From contig CAVRTQ010000018.1 of NCBI GenBank assembly GCA_963724195.1, positions 304,523-368,522 of the forward strand: a DNA stretch of 64,000 bases, in the 5' to 3' direction. A program made the translations under genes and the position numbers. Under the pieces are notes generated by a model that worked only from the letters and a program-made list of their open reading frames with translations, searched no databases and had not been told where the DNA came from. Source of the stretch: Solirubrobacter sp963724195 (GTDB lineage Bacteria; Actinomycetota; Thermoleophilia; Solirubrobacterales; Solirubrobacteraceae). Positions 51,562 through 60,160 of the stretch are shown here, piece by piece (the stretch's first letter is position 1; each line of letters begins with the position of its first letter).

Positions 51562-54155
51562 GAGAGCTCTTCCAGCTCCTTCTTGAGCCGATCCAGCTTG
51601 TCGCGCTCGGCCTGGACCACGTGCTCCGGGGCCTTGGCGACGAAGCCCGCGTTGGCGAGCTTGCCCTCGACGCGGGCGATGTCCTTGCGGCACTGCTCCG
51701 CGCGCTCGGCGGCCCGCTTGCGCTCGGCCTCCATGTCGACGGCGTCGGACGCGAGCACGAGCACGGACCCGCCGGGCACGCCCACGGTCGCCACCGGCTC
51801 ATCGCCGTTGGTGGAGAACTCGAAGCGCGCGAGCCGCGCGACGTGATCCATCACGCGCTCGTAGCCCTCGGCCTCGAGCCGCGCCGGCACCCGTGCGCCG
51901 GCCGCGGCCCGGACACCCTCGCGCCAGGCCCGCAGCGCCTGGGTGGCGTCGATCGCGCGCTGGACCTCCGCCTCGGCCTCGGCATCGCGCAGCGACTCGT
52001 CCGCCTCGGGCCAGCGATGCCCCATCAGCAGATCGTCCGGGCCGGGCAGGTAGGACCAGATCTCCTCGGTCACGAACGGGATCACCGGGTGCGCGAGGGC
52101 CAGCGTCTCGGCCAGCACGTGCAGCGCGAATTCCGCCGTGGCAGCGTTGTCCTCATCGTAAAGCCGCGGCTTTACGAGTTCCAGGTACCAGTCGCACAGC
52201 TCGCCGTACACGAAGCCGTAGAGCGCGCGGGTGGCGCGGTGGAACTCGAAGCCCTCGATCGACTGCGCGACGTCCGCCTTGGCCACCTGCAGGCGGCTCA
52301 GGATCCACGCGTCCTCGACCGTGGCCGGCTCCGGCGCGGCCAGCGGCACCGTGACGCCCTCGGGCACACGCAGGAGCACGAGGCGCGAGGCGTTGAACAG
52401 CTTGTTCGCGAGCTGGCGGCCCTCGGCGATCGTGCCCTCGTTGAAGCGCACGTCCTGGGTGGAGGACATCGCGAGCAGGCCGTAGCGCAGGGCGTCGGTC
52501 CCGTAGGCGGGGAACTCGCCGCCCTCCGTGAACACCGGCGGGCGCGGGCCGCCCTCGATCAGCACGAGCGGGTCGATGCCCGTGCCCAGCGACTTGGACA
52601 TGCGGCGGCCGTCGGGCGCCTGCACGACCGAGTGCACGTAGACGTCGTCGAACGGGATGTCGTCGGCGAACTCCAGCCCCATGAAGACCATGCGGGCGAC
52701 CCACAGGAACAGGATGTCCCGCGCCGTCAGCAGCACGTTGGTCGGGTAGAAGGCCTTGAGCTCGTCGGTCTGGTCCGGCCAGCCGAGCGTGGCGAACGGC
52801 CACAGCGCGCTGGAGAACCACGTGTCGAGGACGTCGGGGTCGCGCTCCCAGCCCGGGCCGTTCGGCGCGTCCATGCCGACGTAGGTCTCGTCGCCGCGGT
52901 ACCAGACGGGGATCTGGTGGCCCCACCACAGCTGGCGCGAGATGCACCACGGGCGGATGTTCTCCAGCCAGTCCAGGTAGCGGCGGCGCTGCCCCTCGGG
53001 GTGGATGCGGATCCGGCCCTCGGCGACCGCGGCGTGCGCGGGCGCGGCGAGCTCGTCCATCTTCATGAACCACTGCAGGCTGATCAGCGGCTCGATCCGC
53101 TCGCCCGAGCGCTGGCTGTACGGCACCTCGTGCGTGTACGGCTCGGTGCGGTTGATCCGGCCCTCTTCGCGCAGGGCGGCGACGACCGCCTCGCGCGCCT
53201 CGAGCGCGGTCAGGCCGGCGAACCGGCCGGCGGCCTCGGTCATGCGGCCGTCCTCGCCGATGACCGTGAGCTCCTCGAGGCCGTGGTTGCGGCCGATCTC
53301 GAAGTCGTTCGGGTCGTGGCCGGGCGTGATCTTCAGCGCGCCCGTGCCGAACTCGGGCTTGACGTACTCGTCGGCGATGATCTTCAGGCGGCGACCGACG
53401 ATCGGCAGGATCACCGTCTCCCCCACCAGCCGCTGGTAGCGGTCGTCGTCCGGGTGCACGGCGATCGCGGTGTCGCCCAGCATCGTCTCGGGGCGCACGG
53501 TGGCGACGGTGATCGAGCCGTGGCCGGACGCGAGCGGGTAGTCGACGTAGTAGAGCGTGTCGGTGGTCTCGCGGTCCTCGACCTCGAGGTCCGAGATGGC
53601 CGACCGGGAGCCCGGGTCCCAGTTGACCATGTAGTTGTCGCGGTAGATCAGGCCCTTCTCGTAGAGCGCGACGAAGACCTTCAGCACCGCGCGGACGTAG
53701 TTCTCGTCCAGCGTGAAGCGCTCTTCCTCGTAGTCGCACGAGGCGCCGAGCCGCTTGTACTGCTCGATGATCGTGCCGCCGTACTGCTGGCGCCAGCGCC
53801 ACACGCGCTCGGTGAACGCTTCGCGCCCGATCTCCTCGCGGGAGGAGCCCTCGGCCTTGAGCAGGCGCTCGACCTGCGTCTGGGTGGCGATCCCGGCGTG
53901 GTCGGTGCCCAGGATCCACTTCGTCCGCTTGCCGCGCATGCGGTTGTAGCGGATCAGCGTGTCCTGGATCGACCCGTTGAGCGCGTGCCCCATGTGCAGC
54001 GCGCCGGTGACGTTCGGCGGCGGGATCGCGATCGAGTAGTTCTCGGCCGACGTTCCCTCCGGCTCCGGGTGAAACCGCCCGGAGTCCATCCAGCGGGCGA
54101 AGATGCGTTCTTCGCTCTCACCCGGGTCATAGCGCGTGCGATCCTCGAGCCCCAT
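51558..54155 (-). CDS. valS: Valyl-tRNA synthetase
   Basis: The 865-residue class I synthetase has HIGH as HMGH in NVTGALHMGHALNGSIQDTL, WWGHQIPVWYRGDETY, the editing domain (TVRPETMLGDTAIAVHPDDD), the KMSKS loop as RRMSKSLGTGIDPL (about 535-548), the anticodon-binding domain and a C-terminal coiled coil (about 800-865: ERKRAAERAEQCRKDIARVE) that ends KKELEELS. Length is normal. It leads the run valS-folC-(38 aa)-zinc-ribbon-ndk-maf. Confidence 0.97.
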   Translation of the reverse strand: MGLEDRTRYDPGESEERIFARWMDSGRFHPEPEGTSAENYSIAIPPPNVTGALHMGHALNGSIQDTLIRYNRMRGKRTKWILGTDHAGIATQTQVERLLKAEGSSREEIGREAFTERVWRWRQQYGGTIIEQYKRLGASCDYEEERFTLDENYVRAVLKVFVALYEKGLIYRDNYMVNWDPGSRSAISDLEVEDRETTDTLYYVDYPLASGHGSITVATVRPETMLGDTAIAVHPDDDRYQRLVGETVILPIVGRRLKIIADEYVKPEFGTGALKITPGHDPNDFEIGRNHGLEELTVIGEDGRMTEAAGRFAGLTALEAREAVVAALREEGRINRTEPYTHEVPYSQRSGERIEPLISLQWFMKMDELAAPAHAAVAEGRIRIHPEGQRRRYLDWLENIRPWCISRQLWWGHQIPVWYRGDETYVGMDAPNGPGWERDPDVLDTWFSSALWPFATLGWPDQTDELKAFYPTNVLLTARDILFLWVARMVFMGLEFADDIPFDDVYVHSVVQAPDGRRMSKSLGTGIDPLVLIEGGPRPPVFTEGGEFPAYGTDALRYGLLAMSSTQDVRFNEGTIAEGRQLANKLFNASRLVLLRVPEGVTVPLAAPEPATVEDAWILSRLQVAKADVAQSIEGFEFHRATRALYGFVYGELCDWYLELVKPRLYDEDNAATAEFALHVLAETLALAHPVIPFVTEEIWSYLPGPDDLLMGHRWPEADESLRDAEAEAEVQRAIDATQALRAWREGVRAAAGARVPARLEAEGYERVMDHVARLARFEFSTNGDEPVATVGVPGGSVLVLASDAVDMEAERKRAAERAEQCRKDIARVEGKLANAGFVAKAPEHVVQAERDKLDRLKKELEELS

Positions 54156-54168
54156 TCGGCCGTGGAGT

Positions 54169-54904
54169 CTAGGAGGCCACGGTCACCGGCACCCCCGCGA
54201 CGAGGTGCCGCGCGAGGAACCGGACCTCCGCGTTGTCCACCCGGATACACCCGTGGGACCGTGCCGACCCGAGTGGATCGGCGAGGCTTTCGCCCCCGCG
54301 GCCGTGGATCGCGACCCGTCCTGGCCCGCCGCCGTAGTCGTCCAGCACCTCCGAGTGGGCGGTGAGATGGAGGGCGAACGGGCCGAGGAAGCCGTCCGGG
54401 TCCGGCTGGCGCGCGAGCTCGGCGATCGCGAAGCGCCCGATCGGCGTGGGCGTGGCGGGCGCACCGACGACCGCCTTGTAGCGGCGCACGGTCCGGCCGG
54501 CGCGGAGGACTCGAACCGTCCGCGCGGACCGATCGATCTCGACCCGCCAGCGGGTGCGCGCGAGCCGTACGCGGTCGGCGTTGACCCACGCGGCGTCGCC
54601 GTTCGGCCGCGTCGGGAGCAGGACGCGCAACCACTTGCCGCGCGCCTCGAGGACGAGCAGCCCGACGGGACCGCCGGTCGCGTCGGCAAGCGGCGAGAGC
54701 ATGCGCGGCGAGCCGCTGGCCTCGGGGCGCGGCCACGCGGGCGTGCGGGCGACGAGCCGCGCGATCCAGGCGGCCGCACGGGTGGGCGGGCCGGCGAGTC
54801 ACGCGCGGCCGGCGAGGACGCCGCGGCGGCGGCTGCAGCGCGGTCGAGGCCGCGCGCAGCCGCCTCGCCGCAGCCATCGCCGTGAGGACGCGAGCGCGGC
54901 GCAT
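54169..54904 (-). CDS. L,D-transpeptidase (YkuD) with SH3-like N-terminal part; N-terminus frameshifted
   Basis: The intact C-terminal part has the YkuD domain: VEIDRSARTVRVLRAGRTVR, TPTPIGRFAIAELARQ, and the active site RVAIHGRGGESLADPLGSAR, SHGCIRV with catalytic His and Cys. Before it, ATGGPVGLLVLEARGKWLRV, LLPTRPNGDAAWVN resembles a small SH3-like module. The same frame reads back through TRAAAWIARLVARTPAWPRP to about 54790 and then meets a stop. An Ala-rich signal-peptide-like stretch from ATG 54904 continues in other frames, so one or two frame changes are likely there. The family forms 3-3 peptidoglycan crosslinks or anchors proteins. It lies 13 bases before valS and just after the surface-protein gene. 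Confidence 0.82.
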
Positions 54905-54905
54905 C

Positions 54906-56568
54906 TCAGCCGGTCACGCCGCCGCCGGACGTCTGGACGGGGATCACCTCGACCGAGGCCGGGTTCGTGCGGCGGCCGCTCGCGCGGCTCGTGACCGCCC
55001 CGACGTTCGTGATCGTCCCCCGGGCGGTGCGGGCCACGCGCATCCACACGAAGCCCTCGCGCTGGCCGGTCAGGTGCGGGATGGTCACGCACGCGCGACC
55101 CCGCCGGTAGGTCACCTTCACGCTGGCGCGGACGAGCGTGAGGCCGCGCGGGACGATGTCGCAGACGAGGACGTCCTCGGCGACCTCAGTGCCCAGGTTC
55201 GTGACGCGCAGGCGGAACTTGACCACGTCGCCGGCGCGCACGTGGCGCGATTCCACGGCGCGATTCTTCGGCGTCATCACCTTCTTGCAGATGTCGACGT
55301 CGGCGTCGGCGCCTTCGACCACGATCGTGCCGGGCGTCTCCTCCGGGTCGAGCGGCTCGCTCGGAAAATGCTCCTTGGGCGTCGCGGTCGGCGTGACGAT
55401 CGGGCTCGGGCTCACCGTGGGCAACGGGGTCGGCCGCGGCGTACGGGTCGGCGTGGGCGTCGGGATCGCCGTCGGCGTCGGTGACGGTGTCGGCGTGGGA
55501 GAAACCGTCGGGATCGTGTCGGCGTCGCGTCGGCGTCCCGGTCGCGTGGGTGTGGGGGTGCGCGTGGGCGTCGACGTCGGCGTCCCGGTCGCCGTGGGTG
55601 TGGGCGTCGGCGAAGGGGTCGGGCACGGGGTCGGGTCGGGCAGGCAGGGGTTCGGCGGGTTGACGCCGATCTCGCCCGTGCCGTACACGGACTCGGCGGC
55701 GATCGAGCCGAAGATGTGCTGGTAGGTGAGGTTCACCCGGGCCCGCGGGGCGAGCACGCTGCCCTGCCAGGCCGTCCCGGGCGGGCCGAGCGTCACCGAG
55801 GACGCGTCCGGGAAGTTCCACAGCGTCGCGCGGCGGCGGGCCTCGAGATCGACGTTCTGCGCCGGGTTGCCGACCTGCACGAAGCCCGTGGCGTCGTCCC
55901 AGATGAACATCCCGCCCTCGAACGTGTTCACGAACGAGCCGCCCCGGATGTTGATCAGGGTCGTGGACCCGTCCGGCACTCGCAGGTAGAGCGCGTGCCA
56001 CCGCTCCGCCTCCGCCGCGGTGAGGTTGAAGACGTTGCGGATGCGGGTCGGTGCCGGTCAGGCGCAGCGCGTAGTCGTCGTTCGCGATCGTGCCCTCGTC
56101 GTCGAGCTCGCCCCACGACGTCGAGCGGATCACGAGCCCGTCGAACAGCGCGTCGACGTCGAACGGCGGCGCCGCCTTCGTGACCGTCCCGTTCGGGCAC
56201 CGTGAACCCGGCCGGCGAGATCGTCCCGCCGTACGTGACGCTGCCGTTGTTGATGCCGGACGACTGGATCGTCAAGTTGCCGCCGACCGCGAGGTCCACG
56301 CGCGTCCGGTCGACCGGCAACTTCGTCGCCACGCCCATGCTGGTCAGCCGCGCGTTGCCGCCGACGACCATGCGCCCGTCGGACTCGCGTGTTGCATCTC
56401 CTCGAAGTCGCCGTGGGTGACGACGGAGTACGCCGGGACCGGGCCGAGCGGGTCGTCCATGCAGTCGTCGTCGGCCTGCCGCGCGGCGACCGTCGCCGCG
56501 CGCGGCGCGCTCACCCCGAGCGCCACCACCGCTGAAAGGACCATCGCCGCCATTATCCACCATCGCAT
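54906..56568 (-). CDS. Secreted choice-of-anchor A surface protein with Pro-Thr stalk and DUF11-like domain, frameshifted
   Basis: ATG 56568 starts a signal peptide (MRWWIMAAMVLSAVVALGVS, APRAA), then LGPVPAYSVVTHGDFEEMQH. After a frame change near 56393 comes the choice-of-anchor A core: RMVVGGNARLTSMGVATKLP, VDLAVGGNLTIQSSG. After changes near 56205 and 56055 follow LINIRGGSFVNTFEGGMFIW and VLAPRARVNLTYQHIFGSIA. About 80 residues of Pro-Thr repeats form a stalk (encoded about 55390-55640), then a DUF11-like beta domain (GDVVKFRLRVTNLGTEVAED). The end is TSGGGVTG: no LPxTG motif or terminal helix is visible, so the anchor is unknown. About 553 residues. It is probably displayed or secreted. 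Confidence 0.72.
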
Positions 56569-56653
56569 GGGCAGGAAGCTGACCGAAATCGGGGTGAACG
56601 GCCCTCATCCGCTGAGGACGAACCGGCCGATCGGACGACGCCGGCCGTCGCGC

Positions 56654-57922
56654 TCAGGCGGACTTGGCGGCGGGCGTCTCTTCGCCCGGCGCCTCGGTGA
56701 CGAGCGTGGGCTTCACGCCCCGCTCCACCGTCTCCTTGGTCACGACGCACTTCTTGACGTCGCGCCGGGAGGGCAGCTCGAACTGCACCTCCAGGAGGAT
56801 CTCCTCGATGATCGAGCGCAGGCCGCGGGCGCCGGTGTCGCGCTCCAGGGCGCGGTTCGCGACCGCCTTGAGCGCATCGACGGAGAACACCAGCTCGATC
56901 CCGTCGAACGAGAAGAAGCGCTGGAACTGCTTGACGATCGCGTTGCGCGGTTCGGTCAGGATCGTGATCAGATCCTCACGCGAGAGCTGATGCACGGCGC
57001 TCGAGACCGGCAGGCGGCCGATGAACTCCGGGATGAGCCCGTAGTGCATCAGGTCCTCGGGCAGCGTCTGCTCGAACAGCTCGCCCAGGTCGCGGTCGGC
57101 CTTGGACTCGACCTGCGAGGCGAAGCCGACGCCCTTGTGGCCGATGCGGCGCTCGATCACCTTGTCCAGGTTCGCGAACGCGCCGCCGCAGATGAACAAC
57201 ACGTTCGTCGTGTCGATCGTGAGGAACTCCTGGTGCGGGTGCTTGCGCCCGCCCTGGGGCGGCACGGAAGCCGTCGTCCCCTCCAGGATCTTCAGCAGCG
57301 CCTGCTGGACGCCCTCGCCGGACACGTCCCGCGTGATCGACGGGTTGTCGGCCTTGCGGGCGATCTTGTCGACCTCGTCGATGTAGATGATCCCGGTCTC
57401 GGCCTTCTTGACGTCGTAGTCCGCCGCCTGGATGAGCTTCAGCAGGATGTTCTCGACGTCTTCGCCGACGTAGCCCGCCTCGGTCAACGCCGTGGCGTCC
57501 GCGATCGCGAACGGGACGTTGAGGATGCGGGCCAGCGTCTGCGCCAGGAGCGTCTTGCCGCAGCCCGTCGGGCCGAGGAGCAGGATGTTCGACTTCTGGA
57601 GCTCGATGTCCGACTCGTCGGACTGCATCATCTGCACGCGCTTGTAGTGGTTGTAGACCGCTACCGACAGCGTGCGCTTGGCCTGCTCCTGCCCGACGAC
57701 GTACTCATTGAGGACGCCGTAGATCTCCTTCGGCTTCGGCAGGTTGTCGATGTCGAAGGTGGGCGGAGCGGTGAGCTCCTCATCGATGATCTCGTTGCAG
57801 AGATCGATGCACTCGTCGCAGATGTACACCCCAGGCCCGGCGATCAGCTTCTTGACCTGCCGCTGCGACTTGCCGCAGAAGGAACAGAGGAGCTGCTCGT
57901 TGGAATCCGTGGGGCGTGCCAT
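56654..57922 (-). CDS. clpX: ClpX ATPase subunit of ClpXP protease
   Basis: The 422-residue AAA+ unfoldase has an N-terminal four-Cys zinc domain (CSFCGKSQ, CDECIDLC), Walker A LLLGPTGCGKTLLAQTLARI, pore loop GYVGEDVENILLKLIQAADY, Walker B GIIYIDEVDKIAR, the ClpP-binding IGF-type loop as RRIGHKGVGF (IGH in place of the usual IGF) and sensor 2 TGARGLRSIIEEI. It feeds tagged substrates to ClpP, 9 bases upstream. Length is normal. The IGH variant is worth noting because the loop docks into ClpP. Confidence 0.97.
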   Translation of the reverse strand: MARPTDSNEQLLCSFCGKSQRQVKKLIAGPGVYICDECIDLCNEIIDEELTAPPTFDIDNLPKPKEIYGVLNEYVVGQEQAKRTLSVAVYNHYKRVQMMQSDESDIELQKSNILLLGPTGCGKTLLAQTLARILNVPFAIADATALTEAGYVGEDVENILLKLIQAADYDVKKAETGIIYIDEVDKIARKADNPSITRDVSGEGVQQALLKILEGTTASVPPQGGRKHPHQEFLTIDTTNVLFICGGAFANLDKVIERRIGHKGVGFASQVESKADRDLGELFEQTLPEDLMHYGLIPEFIGRLPVSSAVHQLSREDLITILTEPRNAIVKQFQRFFSFDGIELVFSVDALKAVANRALERDTGARGLRSIIEEILLEVQFELPSRRDVKKCVVTKETVERGVKPTLVTEAPGEETPAAKSA

Positions 57923-57931
57923 CAGCTCTAG

Positions 57932-58516
57932 CTAGTGCTGCGAGATAACCCGATCGATGATGCCATACGTCTTGGCCTCTTCCGAGGACATGAAGTAGTC
58001 GCGCTCGGTGTCGCCCTTGACCTTCTCGATCGTCTGGCCCGTGTGCTCGGCGATGATCTCGTCGAGCCGGCGGCGAAGGTCGATGACCTCGCGGGCGTGG
58101 ATCTCGATGTCGGTCGCCTGGCCCTGGAAGCCGGACGACACCTGGTGGATCAGGATCTTGGCGTTGGGCAGCGCCATGCGCTTGCCCTTCGCCCCGCCGG
58201 CCAGGAGCAGCGCACCCATCGACATGGCGATGCCGACGCAGATCGTCGACACGTCCGGCTTGATGAAGTTCATCGTGTCGTAGATCGCCAGGCCCGCGTA
58301 CACCGACCCGCCGGGCGAGTTGATGTAGATCGAGATGTCCTTGTCGGGATCCTCGGACTCCAGGTGCAGGAGCTGGGCCACGATGAGGTTCGCGATCTGG
58401 TCATCCACGGGGGTCCCGAGGAACACGATGCGCTCGTTCAGGAGGCGGGAGTAGATGTCGAACGCACGCTCCCCGCGGGAGGTTTGCTCGACAACCATCG
58501 GTACGAGTGGGCTCAC
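57932..58516 (-). CDS. clpP: ATP-dependent Clp protease proteolytic subunit
   Basis: The 194-residue serine protease starts VSPLVPMVVEQTSRGERAFD. Ser99 is in VGIAMSMGALLLAGGAKGKR and His124 in NAKILIHQVSS, with the catalytic Asp in the ERDYFMSSEEAK region. GTG 58516 keeps the LVPMVVEQ block often found at the N-terminus, which is usually processed. There is a single copy in this window. It lies between tig and clpX in the standard tig-clpP-clpX order. Confidence 0.96.
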   Translation of the reverse strand: MSPLVPMVVEQTSRGERAFDIYSRLLNERIVFLGTPVDDQIANLIVAQLLHLESEDPDKDISIYINSPGGSVYAGLAIYDTMNFIKPDVSTICVGIAMSMGALLLAGGAKGKRMALPNAKILIHQVSSGFQGQATDIEIHAREVIDLRRRLDEIIAEHTGQTIEKVKGDTERDYFMSSEEAKTYGIIDRVISQH

Positions 58517-58651
58517 GGTTCTCGCTTCGTTTCGCTTCTGACGCTCGAATCCTTCAGATGGCTGACGGCCCGTGCCGTACCACTCGGCCGAAGACTAGCA
58601 ACGGCTCGACGTGGTCCGACCCGGGTCCATCGACCAGGATGCGAACTGGAT

Positions 58652-59971
58652 TTAGGAATCTGACGCCGTGGCGGGCACCGGCTTGGCCGAATCGGCCACC
58701 AGGTCCCACGCCTTGCGCTGGGAGAGGTCGTCCTTGAGGCTGTCCAGGCGCCCGTTCTTGCGTAGACGCGCCAGCAGCTTCTCGGGCTTTACGCGTTCTT
58801 GTCCGGACACCTCGGTGACCGCCTCGAGCATCTCCTCCTCGGAGGGATCGAGCGACTCGGCCTCGGCGATCGCGGCCAGGACGGCCTCGCGTCGCAGCGC
58901 GACGTCGGCGTCCGGCTTGGCCTTCTCGATCGTCTCTTCCTCGGTGGTGCCGGAGAGGCGCAGGTAGGTCTCGCGGTCGATGCCCTGGTGCGAGAGCGAG
59001 TGGAGCATGGAGTCCCACATCTCACGCGCCCGGGCCTCGACCAGGGCGTCGGGCACCTCGACCGTCGCGGCGTCGACCGCGGCGTCCAGGGCGGCCTCGC
59101 GGAACTCGGCCTCGGTGCGCTGCTCCTCGTTCTCCGAGAGGCGCGACCGGATGTCCTCGCGCAGCTCGTCGAGCGTGTCGAAGCCGGCTTCGACCGCCAG
59201 GTCGTCGTCGAGCGCGGGCAGCTGCTTGGCCTTGACCTCGCGGACCGTGACCTTGAACAGGGCCTCCTGGGAAGCCAGCTCGGTCGCGGGGTAGTCCTCG
59301 GGGAAGGTGATCGTGACGTCGCGGTCCTCGCCGCCGACCGCGCCCTCGAGCTGCTCCTCGAAGCCGGGCACGAGCCGGCCGGAGCCGAGCTCGATCATCT
59401 GGTCGCGGCCCTCGCCGCCGGCGAACGGCACACCGTCCACGGAGCCGGCGAAGTCCATCACCACGAAGTCGCCGCGCTGGGCCTGGCGGTCGACGGTGTC
59501 GAGCTTGGCCGCGCGCTCGCGCAGCTTCTCCAGCTCCTCGTCGATGACGGAGTCCTGCACGCCGGGCTCGCGCTTTTCGACCTCGAGCCCCTTGTACTCG
59601 CCGAGCTCGGCCTTCGGGCGCACACCGATCTCGATCGAGAACTTCAGCGGCTCGCCCTCCTTGGGGAGATCGCTCAGGTCCACGTCCGGCTCGCCCACCG
59701 GGATGATGCGCGCGTCGTCGATCGCCGCCCGGTACCAGACGCCGAGCGATTCGCGGACCGCCTCGTCGACGACGGCCTCGCGGCCGATGCGCTTGATGAC
59801 GACTGGCGGGGGCGCCTTGCCGGCACGAAAGCCCGGGACGCGGATGTTGCGAGCGAGGAGCTTGGCCGCCTGGGTCACACGACGCTCGACCTCGGCAGGG
59901 CCGACTTCGGCGTCGACGCGTACGCGTGACTCGGGGAGCTCGGTGAGGGTGGTGCTGATGTCGGTAGCCAT
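58652..59971 (-). CDS. tig: Trigger factor
   Basis: The 439-residue ribosome-associated chaperone has an N-terminal ribosome-binding domain (MATDISTTLTELPESRVRVD; signature-like NIRVPGFRAGKAPPPVVIKR, G-F-R-x-G-K), a PPIase FKBP-like domain (about 150-240: RGDFVVMDFAGSVDGVPFAG, MIELGSGRLVPGFEEQLEGA) and the helical C-terminal arms ending AKPVPATASDS. ATG 59971 is taken, since the frame's earlier ATG lacks family sequence. It is the first gene of tig-clpP-clpX, with a 135-base gap before clpP that holds no other gene. Confidence 0.96.
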   Translation of the reverse strand: MATDISTTLTELPESRVRVDAEVGPAEVERRVTQAAKLLARNIRVPGFRAGKAPPPVVIKRIGREAVVDEAVRESLGVWYRAAIDDARIIPVGEPDVDLSDLPKEGEPLKFSIEIGVRPKAELGEYKGLEVEKREPGVQDSVIDEELEKLRERAAKLDTVDRQAQRGDFVVMDFAGSVDGVPFAGGEGRDQMIELGSGRLVPGFEEQLEGAVGGEDRDVTITFPEDYPATELASQEALFKVTVREVKAKQLPALDDDLAVEAGFDTLDELREDIRSRLSENEEQRTEAEFREAALDAAVDAATVEVPDALVEARAREMWDSMLHSLSHQGIDRETYLRLSGTTEEETIEKAKPDADVALRREAVLAAIAEAESLDPSEEEMLEAVTEVSGQERVKPEKLLARLRKNGRLDSLKDDLSQRKAWDLVADSAKPVPATASDS

Positions 59972-60003
59972 GAGGACGGCGCACAACGATACAAAGCGTG
60001 TGT

Positions 60004-60114
60004 ATGGCTGAGCGTGTTGCCGCCTGGTTCGTGACCGGTCCCCTCGGGCACCTCGCCTCCGCGATCGCCGATTGGGGAGTCCTGATCGGGCGAGCGTTGA
60101 GGCGCCGCCTCTGA
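60004..60114 (+). CDS. 36-residue small protein, function unknown
   Basis: ATG 60004 encodes MAERVAAWFVTGPLGHLASA, then IADWGVLIGRALRRRL, ending at TGA 60114. The pattern (aromatic/hydrophobic face, TGPLGH turn, IADW, basic C-terminus) looks like a designed amphipathic or membrane-surface peptide rather than random coding, and I recall similar xTGPxGHL-x-DW small ORFs in Solirubrobacterales without function. It diverges from tig with 32 bases between the starts and precedes the chemoreceptor by 46 bases. This is a weak but specific call. Confidence 0.5.
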   Translation: MAERVAAWFVTGPLGHLASAIADWGVLIGRALRRRL

Positions 60115-60160
60115 GCGGTCTCTAATCAAGTCCTAAGTCGGTCAGGCCGATGACTGGAGC

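Noticed and set aside
55390..55640. Short tandem DNA repeat as a regulatory or phase-variable tract
   Set aside because: The repeats encode a Pro-Thr stalk with imperfect units; no homopolymer or exact short-unit tract capable of obvious slippage stands out.
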